This document shows, in pieces, positions 1 to 11,205 of a DNA stretch of 64,000 nucleotides. The stretch is from Heloderma charlesbogerti (taxonomy: Eukaryota; Chordata; Lepidosauria; Squamata; Helodermatidae), in contig JANEZZ010001904.1 of NCBI GenBank assembly GCA_026122225.1, positions 682,001-746,000 of the forward strand, written 5' to 3'. A program made the position numbers and the translations under genes. Under the pieces are notes generated by a model that made no database searches, was not told the DNA's origin, and saw only the letters and a program-made list of their open reading frames with translations. Every line of letters starts with the position of its first letter. Within the stretch, counting starts at the first letter, position 1.

Positions 1-672
1 AGCTGACACTGGGGAACCCTCAGATGGGTTCCCTGAGGACTGTGACTCACCCATGGCAACAGAAGAGGAAACCAAGTGCCCACTCAGCCCTCAAGTGTGT
101 GGTCACCAGAAGGTGGGGACACAGGTTACTAGGCAGAGGTAAAGGGCACACCTCAAGAACCATAGTAGGCAGACTCCTCAGGAGTAAGGTCCTCCTCATG
201 AGTAGGATGTTTGCCAGAGTGCCTGTAATGCACTGTAGCTGAGCCATGGGTGGGACCTTGGGAGCTCTGGCTATATAAACCTTCAGTTTCAGTCTAGCCA
301 TTACTAGAAGAACATTTTACCTTCACCTCCTGTGTTCCTAGTCTTGCAATTGAATCTCCATGTTGCTGACCTTTAGACTTCAGCTTGACTCTATTTTTTT
401 GGACTACATTTCTGCTTGACTACTCTCCCATGTGTTGGCCTTGGCTATGCCTCACACCTCTGTATTGGAAACCACCTACTTGCCTGGTAGCACTGTGCAT
501 TAACTATTGCCTGTACCTTCACCACTCCTGCCTTAAACTAATCCCACACTGGATTGAAACCTCTGTGCTTGACCATTTGCCTGCTTAATTGCCTTGCCTA
601 TTGGATTCACAGATAGATCTTAATGATATAGGGCGGGATACAAGTGTTTTAAGTAAATAAATACAATTCACC
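1..672. other. Unassigned sequence, retroposon-like tail at right end
   Basis: No gene recognised. A TATA-like TATATAAA lies near 272-279. The last ~50 bases (gggcgggatacaagtgtttt then AAATAAATA) look like the 3' tail of a squamate SINE or L2-type retroposon, but no body could be matched to it. The block ends at the TSD of the family D element. Confidence 0.35.
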
Positions 673-1520
673 TATGGTTGTCCATCATGGGGAAATCTGG
701 CCCTTTGGGGGCCTGACAGATCCCCATGATGGATTTGGTTCAGGCTGCATCTGCGGGCTGAGCCACAGTAAAGTTCCCAAAACTTTCCCCTCCTCAGAGG
801 AGGGCAAACAGACACGTTTGTTTCCTGGGCACCCACAATTACTCAGAGGTCCATGAAGGGCAATGGCTACTCCAACTTCTACAGGCTTGAGGCTTCCGAT
901 TATGAATTAATGGTAAGGTAATTACCCCAGCTTTAAAGACAATGACATGCAACTCACTGTCAGTGAACATCCCAGAGAAAGGCTTTAAAGGTGAGGAGGA
1001 AGGACTAAGAGTAGTCTAAGCTATGTTTAGAAAGTCCCTGCCACTACACATCACCATTTTGTGCAGAAAAACCTCTGCCACTGTGTACAACTGCTTCCTT
1101 TTCCCCCCTCCTGGGTCCCAGGATGGGGAGAAGGAGCCAGTTGTGCACAGTGGTGGGGTGCCTGTGCACAAGTCTTTTGTTCTCCCTCCTGGGGCTGTGA
1201 GGGGGAATGAAAGACTTGTGCACACAGAGAGCCCACTGTGCGCAAAATGGAGGAGGAAAGGGGAGCACCGCTCCTCTCTCCTCCTCCTTCTCTTGTTCCA
1301 GTTCTGTGGCAGCAGCAAGGGCAGGAGGATGCATGACAAGGGCTCCCCTCTCATGCCCTGCTTGTTGCAGTGCTGGAAACTCCATCAGCTGGCCTGACGC
1401 AGTGAGGGCTGGGTCGAGCCAGCTGGCGGATGTCAGACCAGAGTCCAGGGCCGGGGGGGGGGGGAGCCAGCAAAGCTCGCCGAGCTCCACCCCCCAAGAC
1501 AGATTCCTCTGACATCCCTA
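673..1520. mobile_element. Non-autonomous hAT-like element, family D
   Basis: The left end TATGGTTGTCCATC is a decayed TAGGGATG-type terminus and is followed by the motif AATCTGGCCCTTTGGGGGCC, shared with the element at 28925. The right end reads GACATCCCTA. Flanks AATTCACC (665-672) and GATTCAGC (1521-1528) agree at 6 of 8 positions, as expected for an old 8-bp hAT duplication. The interior (about 1040-1250) is foldback DNA: the CTTGTGCACAC / GTGTGCACAAG theme recurs in both orientations. No open transposase frame. Confidence 0.65.
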
Positions 1521-3029
1521 GATTCAGCCCCGTACTTCCCTAGCATAGAGTCTGACCCAGCTAGTTGAGGACACTCTGGCCCAGACAAAGGTGGTGAGAA
1601 GGAGGAGCAGGAGATGCCACAGCCTGCTTGCCCCCTGGCTCTCCGCCTGCCAGCAAGCAAGTGGCAGCAATGATGAGAGAGAGGATGAGGAGCAATCGCA
1701 GCTGGGGACAAAGAAGGTAGGCTCACTTAGGAAGGGGGCCCACTGAGGGTGTCATCCAAAATCCGGAGCTGGGACTGACTGTACTAATAGCGCCAAACAA
1801 AATTTTCACCCACCCCTAATCAGATACATACAGCATAATTAAGAGCATCATTATGGGCAGGCTGGTTTAACTTAACAAGCCAAATGCAGCTGGTAGCTGG
1901 AGTTCACATGTCACAATGGAGTTCTGGCAAATGGGCACAGGCAGAAAACCAGGCTCCTGGATCAGCCAGTCCAGCGGCTTCATGCTATTTACCAGCTGCA
2001 GGAAATGGTGGTGCAGACCCCTGTTTCTTTCTCCACCTGAAGAAAGCTTTGATGCCTGAATACACACAGCTCCCTAGTCTCAGTCCCAGCCTCATGCCTC
2101 ACAGCTCAGGGTCCCTGAGTCCCTGGTGCCTATGGATGGTAGTCTGCTAGGGACTTGATAAGCTTTCAGCTTTTGTCACCCGGCTGGGACTGTAGAGGTG
2201 TTTCCCGAGCATGTCACTGGCTACAACCCATGGCTGTTGGGTCGTGTGCAGCATACCACGTCACAGGTTGTTCAGGGTGCCTGGATAAGAATGACGTCTC
2301 AGTGGCAAGCCTCTGCCAACCCGCCTTTGTGGTATCCCCCAAATAGGGCTACTTTGCAAAACACAGAGACATTATGGCCTGGGACCTTGGGGATTTGTGC
2401 AGTTATTCAAGGCCATTGTCATATGTCTTTAAAGCATTATGAAAGTCAATATACAATAGGTGTTCAATACGTTTAATCAGCCGGTGATTCTTTTTCTTCT
2501 TGGATAATAACACCAACTCACAACACTTTCAAATTCAGCATACTGATTACTGCTTTTGACTTTGTAAGAAAATTGCTGCCTTTCCATTGAAAAGCATCTG
2601 CTTAATTTGTACCGATAAATTAGATAATATATACAAAAGGTATTATAAGTGATCTCCATTAATAAACAAGCAAAACGATGGAGACTCTTCTTACTGATTT
2701 ACATATTATTGTGCTATTATGGAGGCTACAATATCAATTATTGTGACTGAGAGGGGAGAAACAATAGAAATGTATATAACCTACGTTGAAACCATGATAC
2801 TAGGTTTTTGACTGTGTGGTGTTCTATTTATCATTAACTTTAATACCACTATTTATTAAACTATTACACTGAATTCCAAATGTGAGAATTCATGTTTCCT
2901 CTTATGCCAAAAAGCCTTTGAACATCACTCTAGCAGTGTGAAGACTCTTGAAAGCTGGTTTACATGCAAATTGATAGTCACACTCAAGTCTCTTGTCTTA
3001 GCAAGTGCAGGGCAATCACAAAATTGGTT
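1521..3029. other. Unassigned intergenic sequence
   Basis: No coding or mobile feature recognised. GC-moderate to about 2450, then AT-rich (2480-2900) with several ATTA/TAAT motifs. Confidence 0.4.
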
Positions 3030-3085
3030 TTATTTATTTATTTAGATTTATAGCCTGCCTTATCAGAAAGGCTCAGGTGATTAAC
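3030..3085 (-). repeat. Retroposon 3' tail fragment (TTTA)n
   Basis: (TTTA)n followed by tagatttatagcctgcctta is the reverse complement of the usual squamate SINE/L2 3' terminus (…ggcgggctataaat(aaat)n). Only the tail is recognisable. Confidence 0.45.
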
Positions 3086-3090
3086 AAAAG

Positions 3091-3317
3091 AGCTAGTGTG
3101 AAGTAGTGGATACAGTGTTAGAGTTTAACTGGGGAGATCTGGGTTCAAATCCCTGCTGAGCCATGCATTTCACAGGGTGATCTTCAGATCTTCATTATCT
3201 CTCAGCCTAACCTACCTTACAGTGTTGCTGTGAGGATAAACATAGGGAGTGGAAATCATGGATACTATCCTGAGCTCCTTAGAGGAAGTGGGATAAAGGG
3301 CAAGATTAAAAAAAAAG
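3091..3317 (+). mobile_element. tRNA-derived squamate SINE
   Basis: Starts agctagtgtgaagtagtgga (tRNA-like head with A box region). It carries the B box GGTTCAAATCC at about 3143-3153, then the conserved body ctcagcctaacctaccttac, gttgctgtgaggataa and cctgagctccttagaggaag, and ends in an A-rich tail. It is the same family as 59074-59320 (+), 58351-58604 (-) and the broken copy at 51811. This copy is clearly diverged. Confidence 0.85.
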
Positions 3318-5253
3318 GAAGACATATATAAACAAATAAAATGAAAGAGAGAATTTAAAATTCATTGAAATTTATCCTTTGCAAACTAAACCCCAAAGAC
3401 TAGGGAAACACCTAGTTACACTGGGAAAATTATATTTCCCAAGGTCCCTGGCTGTAGAGTTCCTAGAACCAGAGAAGGAGGAAGAGGGTCTCCTTTCTGC
3501 TCGCCATTGGTGGAGCGGTAGTAATGCTAGTAGCAGCAGAAACAACTGACACAGGGCCAGACTAAATGTTCTTATGATCATGAATACCTGAGCTATGTGT
3601 GATTGGGTTATTTACTCCAGGGTAAGCGCATGTGATTACAGTGCTCTGGGAGGGAGGTTTCAGCTTCCCCCTGTTTTTGCCCTGAATTTTCGCACCAATA
3701 TCTTTGGAGTCAATTAAACTGTTTTTTCTTTCTTTCCTTTTTAACCTCTCCATGGAGGGAAGGGGGACTCTGAGAAAGAAATGGGTAGGGGAAAGCTTAA
3801 ACAGTCCCCTCCTGGAGCACCAAAGTCCTTAGCCAAATTGAGGTCACACATGCTTACTCTGGAGTAAATAAGCCCATTGCACATTGCTTGAATGATTACA
3901 AGAACATTTCATTTGACCCACAGTAAGGTATTCAGCTACTTACAAGGAGTTGGGAGCTCATGGACTGTTCAGAGGAGAGATCTCCGTTTCACTGATGCCC
4001 CCTTTCACAAAGGTAAATAATTTTTCTTGGGAGAGAAGAGTGTACTGGCTAGGAAAGGTGGGGCTAGCACGATCCCCCCCCCCCATAGCTGGACTCTTTG
4101 GGTTTTTTTCCGAAACCCCTTGGGAACACCCCATTTCTTTCTAGAGAGTTCTCAGAAGAAGCCCGGAAAACTAATTATAAGTGAGTGAGGTAGGAGAGAG
4201 GGTCCATCATTAGCTACAGTTGTGGATAGAATAAGAATAGCGGGATGGATCCAGGATCTGCCTCCCATTGATGGAAAAGCCCAGCTCACGGAAGGTGCCC
4301 CCACCTGATTTTCTCCCACCTGAAGATCCTCCCTTCCCCGCTGGACCACAGTTCATCCCATTCAGTAGAGTCCCCTGAGCCTCAGTGTAGCATTTTCAGG
4401 GGGCTAGAGGGGCTGCTGTGGGGAGGAATGGGCGGGGAAGTCTGTGTCTACCATCCCAGTTGCCCATGCCTAATTCAGGACCCAACCTATGGGATTGACA
4501 TCCCACAGATAGTTACAATGGTCCTGGCCTAGGCTAAATCAGCATTTTCTGTTGATGACATCCAGGGGTGGGGGGTCACTCAGATGAATAAATATAATAA
4601 TGAATTGTACATTTAGCCTTTAGAAAGATTATAATTCTACTTTAGAAATTTCTGGCAAGTTTTAGCTTCCCTTGAAATTCCTTCAGATGTTTCACTCAAG
4701 TTAGTCTTCAAGATTCACCTTAAATTCCACTTTGGGTGAAAAGGTGGCAACTGCAGATATGTGTGGAAGACCACTTTCCACACCAAAAAATTGTGTTGAT
4801 CTTATCAAAGTCCCTTTCACTACCCTTGAAATTCCTAGCATTGTTTTCTTTTAGCAACTCAAGCTTAGATGCTAAATCTGGTTATGGTCCTTTAAATATT
4901 ATCTATGCCTAGAAGCACAACTTAGCAATTCTCTCCCATCCTTTTGATGGGAGCATATACAAGACTATGCATGCAACTAATGCATTCTAATTATTAAAAG
5001 TAGATCAAGAGAGCGATCCTATGGCCCCTAGACAGAGTCTGGGGGGCCATAAAATATTTTGGATTCCAGGATCCAAGGTCGGAGACAGCGCTTTGCAATC
5101 AGACCCAAGAATCTGAGCTCCCTGCCCCCTCCCCCTCTCCCTTGCAGTCAGCATGGAGAAAGCCATGCCGCTTCCTCTCTGAGGTTGCAAAAGAGGTGTA
5201 CAAGTGGGCAGGGCAGGGAGGGGACCGGGGAAGCCAGACTACAATGTATCCTC
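3318..5253. other. Unassigned intergenic sequence
   Basis: No gene or element resolved. 4600-4990 is AT-rich. 5005-5250 has repeat-like character (gagagcgatcctatggcccc) but no boundaries could be fixed. Confidence 0.35.
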
Positions 5254-5558
5254 AGCCATTTGTGTCCCTGCTTTAGCCGTGATAGGCTACGTAAATATAT
5301 ACATAGGCTATCACGGGCCAGCGTAGGGACACAAATGGCAGCTGCTATGACAGCTGCCATTTGCGGCCGCAGCAGCCCGGCAGTGGCCAGAGCCACCGCC
5401 ACTGCCGCCGCCGTAGCCGTAGCCAGGTAGGCTATGTTTTGTGGGGCTTTCGCGGCATGGTGAGGGAGGGGGCGCCATTCCGCTACAGATTTCGGGGGGC
5501 TGAATTCACTGGAATTCGGCCCCTCTGGGATCCGGTGAGGAATTCTCTAACATCCCTA
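5254..5558 (+). mobile_element. AB-family palindrome hAT, left-truncated copy
   Basis: Contains one P1 palindrome (5276-5313) and one P2 arm pair (aaatggcagctg...cagctgccattt, 5333-5362), a GCC-rich linker, the donor-like CCAGGTAGG, and a B end with the hairpin GCTGAATTCACTGGAATTCGGC closing in GAATTCTCTAACATCCCTA. The A end is missing and no matching TSD was found for the right flank GCAAGGCA, so the left part is deleted or unrecognisable. Confidence 0.7.
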
Positions 5559-5664
5559 GCAAGGCAGAAGTCTCAAAGAGAAATCAGCAGCAAACAAAGG
5601 GCGGTACACACTTTTATACTACGCTGCCAAACAAATTTTACAATGGAAAAATACTGCTGCTGGG

Positions 5665-6741
5665 TAGGGATGTACAAAACTCACTTACCTTTTCGTGGAT
5701 TGATTTGCAGCAGGGGGGGAGGCGCTCCATCCCTCTCCCCGGAATCCTCGATGGGGGGAAGGTGATCCGGTCCTCCCCCCCGGAATCCTGCCTGGCTGGC
5801 TCCGCTCCACAGCAGCTCCGCGGAGCAGCTGGCCAGGGCCGTATGCAGCAGGATTTCCGGCCGCAGATGGGCTGGTGTGGACGCAAATGGTGGCCGTCAT
5901 ACTGGCCACCATTTGCGTCCAGCCAGGCTGCAGGATAGGCTATGTAAGTATTTATGTAGCCTATCACGGCTAACCCAAAAAAAACAAAAAAAAAACCAGC
6001 GTATGCAAATGGCGGCGGCTACAGCAGCCACCATTTGTGTTCCCTATTTTTCGCTGTTCTAGCCTACATAAATATTTACGTAGGCTAGAATGGCGAAAAA
6101 TAGGGAACGAAAATGGCGGCCACGGTAGCCGCCACCATTTGCGTATGCTGGTTTGTTTTTTTGGGGTGGTAGCTGTGATAGGCTACATAAATACATACGT
6201 AGCCTATCACAGCTGCAAGGACGGCAATGGTGGCCACAGCAGCCTGACCGCAGCTGGCCAGAAGACCAGCCGCCGCCGCTGCCGGAACCACTGCCGCCGC
6301 ATCCTCCCCAGGTACGTTCTTTTACAAGGTAAGTTCTTTTACACATTTACAAATGGCGGCCCATGGGCGTATGCACTTTTTTTTTCAAAGTCAGCCGTGA
6401 TAGGCTACATAAACATTTACGTAGCCTATCACGGTGTTTTTTGAAAATCTAGCCATGATAGGCTACGTAAATCTCTTACGTAGCCTTTCACGTTTGTTGT
6501 TGTTGTTGTTGTTTTACTTGGAAATGGTGGTGGCGGCAGCCGTTCGGAAGACTGGCCGCTGCAGCCGCCGCCGAACCGCTGCTGGGATCCGCTGCCGCCA
6601 GGGACATTCGCACAAGGTAAGTCCCATCCCGGGGGGGGGTGGCGGGGGGGTGGCGAACCATTTCTCCACCAATTTCGGGGGGCCGAATGCGTTGGCATTC
6701 GGCCTCCCGGAGATTCGTGGAGAAATTATCTGACATCCCTA
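5665..6741 (+). mobile_element. AB-family palindrome-array hAT (1,077 bp)
   Basis: The A end is at the left (TAGGGATGTACAAAACTCAC, then ACCTTTTCG) and the B end at the right (…GAGAAATTATCTGACATCCCTA). The left flank CTGCTGGG is repeated exactly on the right (6743-6750) after one extra A. The interior holds P1 palindromes at about 5934-5966, 6177-6213, 6398-6434 and 6456-6491, a P3 palindrome at about 6060-6092, and P2 pairs (aaatggcggcggctacagcagccaccattt at 6006). The donor-like AAGGTAAGTCCC sits at 6612-6623. No coding capacity. Confidence 0.9.
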
Positions 6742-6842
6742 ACTGCTGGGCAGTAAACTACTAGGTCACGTAGTAGGTCATGTAGGCAGGAAGACCCCTC
6801 TGGCCAGGCACCTATCAACATTCTATTGTGATGACTCACAGG

Positions 6843-7555
6843 TAGGGACGGCGGAGAATTCCGCCACGGATTTCAGTGAGGCTGAATGCACTGGCATTCA
6901 GCCCCCGAAACACACGGCGGAATGGCTTCCCACCCCCTGCCACCCCGCGGAATCCCCCTGGGATGAAGCTTACCTGGGGCGGAGGCGGAGGCAGCGGAGG
7001 CGGCTCTGGCGGCTGCTCCGGCGGGGGCTGGTCTCTCGGCTGGCTGCTGTGGCCGCAAATGGCGGCCGTCATAGCGGTCGCCATTTGCGTCCTTCCAGGC
7101 TGCTGTGATAGGCTACGTAAGTATTTACATAGCCTATCATGGTAAAGGTAGCCATGCAAATGGCGTAGCAGCCGCCGTTTGCATCGCTGCCTTTACCATG
7201 ATAGGCTACGTAAATACTTATGTAGCCTATCACGGAAAGAGCAGGGGCACAAACGGCGTAGTGGCCGCTGTTTGTGCCCCTGCTCTTTGCCGTGATAGGC
7301 TACGTAAATACTTACGTAGCCTATCACGGCAGCCTGGAAGGATACAAGTGGCGGCCGCTATGATGGCCACCATTTGCAGCCGCAGCAGCCCAGCCGCGAC
7401 CGGAACTCCGGCTGCGGCTGGCCCCGGCTGGTGGCTCCATGGACCTGCCGTGGAGCGGAGCCGGCCAGGGAGGATTCCGGGGGGAGGGACGGAGCGCCTC
7501 CCCCCCACCGCAGATGCCCCAGCGCGGAACCAGGTAGGTGTTTCATACATCCCTA
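6843..7555 (-). mobile_element. AB-family palindrome-array hAT (713 bp), perfect TSD
   Basis: The B end is at the left (TAGGGACGGCGGAGAATTCC, with hairpin GCTGAATGCACTGGCATTCAGC) and the A end at the right (AGGTAGGTGTTTCATACATCCCTA). It is flanked by CTCACAGG at 6835-6842 and 7556-7563, an 8/8 TSD. Three P1 palindromes alternate with P2-type palindromes (gcaaatggcgtagcagccgccgtttgc), so 7100-7335 reads as P1-P2-P1-P2-P1 in mirror order. Confidence 0.95.
7106..7331. repeat. Exemplar P1/P2 palindrome array
   Basis: Three ~36-bp P1 palindromes (GTGATAGGCTACGTAA, short centre, then the inverse) at about 7108, 7199 and 7291 are separated by GC-rich inverted pairs built on GCAAATGGCG / CGCCGTTTGC and GCAGGGGCAC / GTGCCCCTGC. 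Each unit is a palindrome and the series is itself symmetric. This is the clearest place to see the internal logic of the AB family. Confidence 0.9.
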
Positions 7556-8986
7556 CTCACAGGCCGGAACGGCCTGCTTCTGGAACAAACTGCTGACCAG
7601 GTTGTTCTTTGGCACATAGCCTTCCCAGCAGAACATGGGGAGGGGAGACGCAGGTCAAACATGGAGGGGCTTTGGTTCCCTTTCTTCTCACTTCTCAGTC
7701 GCCTTCTCCCCTGCTCTGCTGAGCCCCAGACAGACAGGCGAAAAAGCCTGGCTAGCTGAAATGCAGAGTGGGAGGCACAGCAGAGGTGATGAGCACTTTC
7801 CACCTTGTAGTGGATACTCATATGCCTCCAAGTTTAGAGGCTTACAACTATCAAAGGTGGATCCCATAGCATTATGCCCTTAAAAGCATTGTCGTTATCA
7901 CCTGTCGGATGAATGTGGTGTGTGCCAGGGTTCTATATTACTTTAACAGAGCAATCCTACCAGCCACAGTGGGAAGATCCGAGGACAGATGAACCCCCTC
8001 ATCATCATCCAAAGCCCCACCAGGCTTACAAGAGCAAGGCAGAAGAGTGAGGAGCAACATTTTCCTTCCTCTTCTGAATTTCTTTTAATGTGAAATATTT
8101 CCCTCCCATTGCAATCAATGGGAAGGAAGTTATGTACTCCAGGTCATACAGGGACTTGGAGGTGACATCCAAGGTCGGGTCTCTTCCTCTGAAGGCCAAT
8201 TCTCTCTCTCGTTATCTCTCTGCCCTTGGAAGGGGAGATCTGATCTATCCTCTGGACCCTGGGATTCCCTCCCATAGGCCATAGGTTTGCAAATTAATAG
8301 ATCCATATAGGCAGAGCTCCATTCTGTGCAACAGCTCCCAGGCCTGCAAAGCAGAGCACAATTCTATACTGGTTACTTAAGCTGTATTGCCTTTAAATAC
8401 CCTCTTCTCTCCTATCACTGATGGGAGATAACAGCTGAAGCAGATTGGATGCCAAATGGAGAGCCCCTAGGGGTCATTTCTGCCCCATGGGTGAAAGGTT
8501 CCTCATCTCTGTTTTAGATGTTTATCCACGATTTTATGTTGCCACTGCAAAAAATCAACTCATTTTTACGATTACAGGCTTATGGCTGAGCCTGATTCTG
8601 ATACTTCTGAAAATCCACCTGAAAAGAAGAGGCAGGTCTGACAACTCACAAACCTTTTCTCTTGTTTATATCAAAATGGGTTCTGGGAAGAATGCCCTCC
8701 CCTTGTCCCACAAGTAGCCTATACATTGGTGGGGGGGGGCAGGGGTTGTGTGTCTACGAGAAAGCAGGATGGCTAGATCTACATGTAGGGGCACACAGAG
8801 GTCTCCCATTGGCTGGAATGCACCAGTGTATGCATATCCAGCCAGAGGCTGGTAGGGGAGGGCTGGGGCTGGGAAGGAAGGAAGGAAGGAAGGAAGCTCT
8901 ATCCAGCCCTATGTTGATGCTTTCATGCCTGTGCATCTGCACCTGTGAAGGGCTAAATTGTGCCAAAGGATGTTCTATATCAATTG
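7556..8986. other. Unassigned sequence
   Basis: No gene or bounded element identified. Contains a short (GGAA)n run at about 8874-8896 and a G-run near 8732. Confidence 0.35.
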
Positions 8987-9159
8987 TAGGGATGTCACAG
9001 GAGTCCAAGAGGGGGGTGGAGTCCAGCAGACTACCTCATGCTGGGCCTTCCAGACCCTGCTTGCCAAGCCACTGCACTTAACGGACCTGCTGACTGAGCC
9101 ACCATGCGGTCTGCAAGTGTCCAGCAGCCGCCTGTTCCTTCAGCAAGCTGCCATTTTGC

Positions 9160-9214
<55 letters not shown>

Positions 9215-9493
9215 GGCGGCTTGGATTTTTCCATAAATGCAGTGTTACATAAATGGTGGCCATAAAGGGGCCACTTACGCAACATTGCAGGTGTAAATAG
9301 TCCATGGCCACCATTTATGCAACATTATATTTACAGAAAAACCTGAGTCACCATTTTGTGAAAAAATGGCAGCTCACTGAGGGAATGGGTGGCCACTGCA
9401 CACTCACTGGGTGCCCGTGGGCCATGTGGGGGCTCATGTAGAACTCTGAGCAGGGGGTGGCCAGCTGGATAGAGGTGAGTCCGTCCAACCCTA
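8987..9493. mobile_element. Non-autonomous hAT-like element, family C
   Basis: The left end is TAGGGATGTCACAGGAGTCC and the right end GTGAGTCCGTCCAACCCTA. Flanks ATCAATTG (8979-8986) and GTCAATGG (9494-9501) match at 6 of 8. The start aligns by eye with the element at 56957 (GAGGGGGGTGGA, then …GACTxCCTC). The interior has inverted pairs around cataaatggtggccataaag and a GATA microsatellite. No reading frame of note. Confidence 0.75.
9160..9213 (+). repeat. (GATA)n microsatellite
   Basis: About 13 tandem GATA units inside the family C element, replacing part of its foldback core. Likely polymorphic in length. Confidence 0.97.
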
Positions 9494-9737
9494 GTCAATG
9501 GTCTTTGTGATGAGAAATCCCTGCCAAGAACAAACATGTAAAATCACCCCTAGAGAGTGCCTGAAGCCTTGTAAATACACTTTGTAAGTGTGCTAGATTG
9601 CGGTTTCTGGTGTTACATTGATAATGTGGCATGTGTGGATCGGGGGGGTATGTGAGTGATTGAAGTAGATTATACATTTCTAGGGTATTTTCAGATGTGC
9701 CCATCTTTCTCCCTGCACAAGATTCTTTGAACATTCT

Positions 9738-10354
9738 TAGTGATTCACAACATGGTGAATCTGTCAGCTTTGGTTTCTGTGTTTCTCATTTTTCCAATCT
9801 CAAACTTTGAGAATTTCTCCATTCTTCGGTTTGGTTCATCCCGAATGTTGAGAATACTGGAGAGTATCCAATGTGACGCTACCACTAACATAAATTACAT
9901 TGTGCAAGCATAAACAGCCCCTGGCAGGGCCAAGAGCACGTGCTGGTGCAATGGGTTTCCTTGGAAAAGCCGTTGCACCTGCCAGCACTATTGGTGTTAC
10001 ACTACAGAGCGTTTATGCTAGTGCAATGTAATTGGATACTGCACATAGTTTTAAAAGTTCTGATGAAAATTCATAAGCATTTCTGAAAGCATGTTTGCCT
10101 AATATACACATTTTTGAAAGCTGTTTTCCTAATATAATGCATTTCTACCATTACTTCCCCTAAGATATGCATTTTTGTACACATTGTTTTGATTGAGGAA
10201 TTCCCTGGGAAAATTCAGAGAAGTGATCCTTCCAAAGGGTAACTGACTTTTGCTTCACATAGTGGTTCCAAAGTACGAAATTAGGTGTGTTTGCATTAAA
10301 ATGTGAACTGAACAAATTTCTCCACCATTGCTACAAAATTCTTGCCCATCCCTA
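9738..10354. mobile_element. Probable hAT-like element with foldback core (unclassified)
   Basis: The right end is CTTGCCCATCCCTA. The left boundary (TAGTGATTCACAACATGG) is tentative because the flanks do not match. The core 9868-10037 is an inverted repeat: ATTACATTGTGCAAGCATAAAC on the left is mirrored by GTTTATGCTAGTGCAATGTAAT on the right, with a second inverted pair (tggcaggg...gcaccagcac types) inside. The arms carry repeated tgcatttxtgxx and cctaatat motifs. Confidence 0.45.
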
Positions 10355-10599
10355 TTAATAGCTGCCAGAGATAAAGAGCTTTAAATCAGGGCTGTGCACT
10401 ACTTTGGCCTGAGGCCTGAAGCCCGAGTTGAAGTGGGCTGCTTTGGGTCACTTTGAGCCCCTTCTGAGATGAAGTGGAGGGGGCAAGAAATGACCTGGAG
10501 CGGGTCGGGGGCTCTCTAAAGCGCTCGGTGTGCTTCGGAGCTTCAGCACCCCTGGCCCTGCGACACCGGCACCGCCAGGTCCTTACCTGAGTCGCCAAC

Positions 10600-10730
10600 C
10601 TCCACCACCACCTCTCCCACCACCTCCACCGCCGCCCCCTCCACTGCCGTCATCACTGTCACTGCCGCCCCTGGCTCTGCCGCTGCTGCCTTCTCCTCCT
10701 CCTCCTCCTCCTCCTCCTCCTCCTCCACCA
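10600..10730. repeat. CCA/CCG/TCC trinucleotide-rich tract
   Basis: Degenerate triplet DNA ending in a pure (TCC)n run at about 10694-10728 within the family E element. Its complement-like partner (GGA/GGT-rich) lies at 10905-11012. Translations give polyproline or polyglutamate and should not be read as protein. Confidence 0.85.
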
Positions 10731-10904
10731 TCATCACTGCCACCAGCTCCTGAGGCCTGGACATGTGCCCACTCTTATTGCAGGGAGTTGCCATTTTTAC
10801 AATGGCCACCTCCTGGAAGTTTCTGGAAGTTGCCATTTTAAAAATGCTGACTTCCTGCAATAAGAGCCGGTGTGCATCCAGGCCTCAGGATCTGGCAGTG
10901 GTGA

Positions 10905-11012
10905 TGATGGCAGAGGAGGAGGAGGAGGTGGCAGCAGAGGTGATGGAGGAGGAGAAGGTGGTGACGGAGGAGAAGGTGGCGGCAATGGAGGAGGAGGAGG
11001 CGGTGGTGGCAA
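10905..11012. repeat. GGA/GGT trinucleotide-rich tract
   Basis: Mirror partner of the 10600-10730 tract on the other side of the hairpin core. Composed of gag/gga/ggtgg triplets and followed by GGCAAGGTAAGGAG, a donor-like motif that the related copy also has (ggcaaggtaagggg at 32382). Confidence 0.85.
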
Positions 11013-11205
11013 GGTAAGGAGCTGGGGGTTTGTGCGGTGGTGTCAGGGGGGGACCCAAAGCAGGGTTTGGACATCTGAATCCTGCTTCGGGTTGGGGGCT
11101 GTGTGAGGTCGGGGGGGCCCTGAATCAGCCCAAACCAAGTTGGGCCCACCTCCGAAGCCATGAAGTGGCTTCCAAGTCAGATAGGGGGGTCCCTGCACAG
11201 CCCTA

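Larger units (their letters stand above)
10387..11205. mobile_element. Non-autonomous hAT-like element, family E (819 bp), perfect TSD
   Basis: The left end is CAGGGCTGTGCACTACTTTGG and the right end GGGTCCCTGCACAGCCCTA. It is flanked by CTTTAAAT at 10379-10386 and 11206-11213, an 8/8 TSD. The core is foldback: agctcctgaggcctggacatgtgcc...ttgcagg (from 10745) mirrors cctgcaataagagccggtgt...caggcctcagg (to 10890). Pyrimidine and purine trinucleotide tracts lie on either side of it. Related to 31982-32569. Confidence 0.93.

Noticed and set aside
272..279. TATA box of a host promoter or LTR
   Set aside because: Isolated TATATAAA with no downstream exon, no LTR partner and no poly(A)/primer-binding-site structure.
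1016..1490. Overlapping reading frames on both strands at 1.0-1.5 kb
   Set aside because: They mirror each other across a foldback in the family D element; no recognised domain.
7106..7331. CRISPR-like array (palindromic repeats with spacers)
   Set aside because: Spacers are themselves palindromic and shared among copies, repeats are inside transposon ends with TSDs, and the genome is vertebrate.
7105..7596. A recurring peptide (MIGYVNTYVAYHG and similar) in many frames on both strands, looking like a repeat protein family
   Set aside because: It is just the translation of the P1 palindrome GTGATAGGCTACGTAA…; it appears in both orientations, with stops between and no conserved frame.
10530..10841. 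Proline-rich reading frame, and its glutamate-rich complement
   Set aside because: Pure trinucleotide low-complexity DNA within a hAT element with a perfect TSD; no start context, domain or exon structure.
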